From the NCBI RefSeq assembly GCF_014874065.1, contig NZ_JADBEE010000001.1:310001-374000 (forward strand): a stretch of DNA of 64,000 bases, read 5' to 3'. Of the stretch, positions 63,861 to 64,000 are shown piece by piece; positions within the stretch are counted from its first letter, which is position 1; the number at the start of each line of letters is the position of its first letter. The DNA comes from Nesterenkonia halotolerans. GTDB taxonomy: Bacteria > Actinomycetota > Actinomycetes > Actinomycetales > Micrococcaceae. Under the pieces are notes generated by a model. It was given only the letters and a program-made list of their open reading frames with translations, did not search any database and had not been told where the DNA came from. Made by a program: the position numbers and the translations under genes.

Positions 63861-64000
63861 CTATTGACGGACCTGGCCCTCGCCGCGCACGACCCACTTG
63901 GTGGTGGTCAGCTCTGCCATGCCCATCGGGCCTCGAGCGTGCATCTTCTGGGTAGAGATGCCCACTTCGGCGCCCAGGCCGAACTGCCCGCCGTCGGTGA
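63861..64000 (-). CDS. proA: Glutamate-5-semialdehyde dehydrogenase, 3' end
   Basis: Proline biosynthesis enzyme; only the last 46 codons lie in the window, the rest beyond 64000. The tail [20 protein letters not shown], then [17 protein letters not shown] and TAG, is characteristic of ProA. It lies 66 bases upstream of the small membrane protein and the nadD unit on the same strand. Confidence 0.92.
   Translation of the reverse strand, partial: TDGGQFGLGAEVGISTQKMHARGPMGMAELTTTKWVVRGEGQVRQ

Noticed and set aside
1..64000. CRISPR arrays, insertion sequences, phage genes
   Set aside because: No regularly spaced repeats, transposase, integrase or phage structural gene was seen on either strand.

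Overview
The window is chromosomal DNA of a high-GC actinobacterium, most likely a member of the Micrococcaceae. Nesterenkonia or an Arthrobacter relative fits best, but the genus is an inference. The evidence is a housekeeping gene set typical of that group: RbpA, a phosphatidylinositol-phosphate synthase beside a HIT protein, polyprenol-phosphate-mannose synthase, a long secD-secF pair, the sigA / DUF7455 / second type IIA topoisomerase B block, a HelY-type helicase and a PAC2 protein. GTG and TTG starts are common. Several proteins carry very acidic linkers. I see no insertion sequence, prophage, integrase or CRISPR array.

Layout. 1-2411: 3' part of thrS, HIT protein, CDP-alcohol transferase. 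2487-5485: DUF429 protein and an M3 peptidase. 5589-14764: a plus-strand run yebC, ruvC, ruvA, ruvB, yajC, secD, secF, rel (recombination, secretion, stringent response), with a LexA-like box between ruvC and ruvA. 14776-22533: a minus-strand run; read in its own direction it is lipB-lipA-DUF4191, then rpsD with a leader of three hairpins, then alaS-ruvX and an AbiEi-like gene that converges on rel. 22627-24267: a transmembrane Ser/Thr kinase. 24347-29531 (minus): pepA, lpdA and a two-lipoyl-domain E2. 29680-36514: PAC2 protein, DUF4192 protein, sigA, DUF7455 protein, parE-like gene. 36692-39877: ctaB, a small CBS-like protein, a GAF-ANTAR protein, a YigZ protein. 39888-43166: GAF regulator divergent from aldehyde dehydrogenase and DUF779. 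43183-49584: MFS transporter, HelY-type helicase, degenerate amidohydrolase, mannosyltransferase. 49666-53508: rbpA, SPFH protein, NfeD, RlmA-type methyltransferase, DUF3054. 53605-60636: an accessory redox/stress cluster (zinc alcohol dehydrogenase, SDR, Rho-N-like small protein, catalase, an epimerase fused to a helical domain, aldo/keto reductase). 60808-64000 (minus): tRNA-Ala, rsfS, an acidic membrane protein, nadD, a small membrane protein, proA end.

How the parts connect. Lipoate synthesis (lipB, lipA) lies close to the lipoyl-carrying E2 and its E3. Sites of the form GGGAAT-N17-19-GTTGT stand upstream of sigA, rbpA and the PAC2 gene. They resemble promoters of the SigR/SigH thiol-stress sigma family and suggest that the main sigma factor, its activator RbpA and a PAC2-family protein are induced together. 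The rpsD leader and the epimerase/helical-bundle fusion are the least explained items in the window. No gene is missing from any stretch over 300 bases except 38035-38365, which is described as its own entry.
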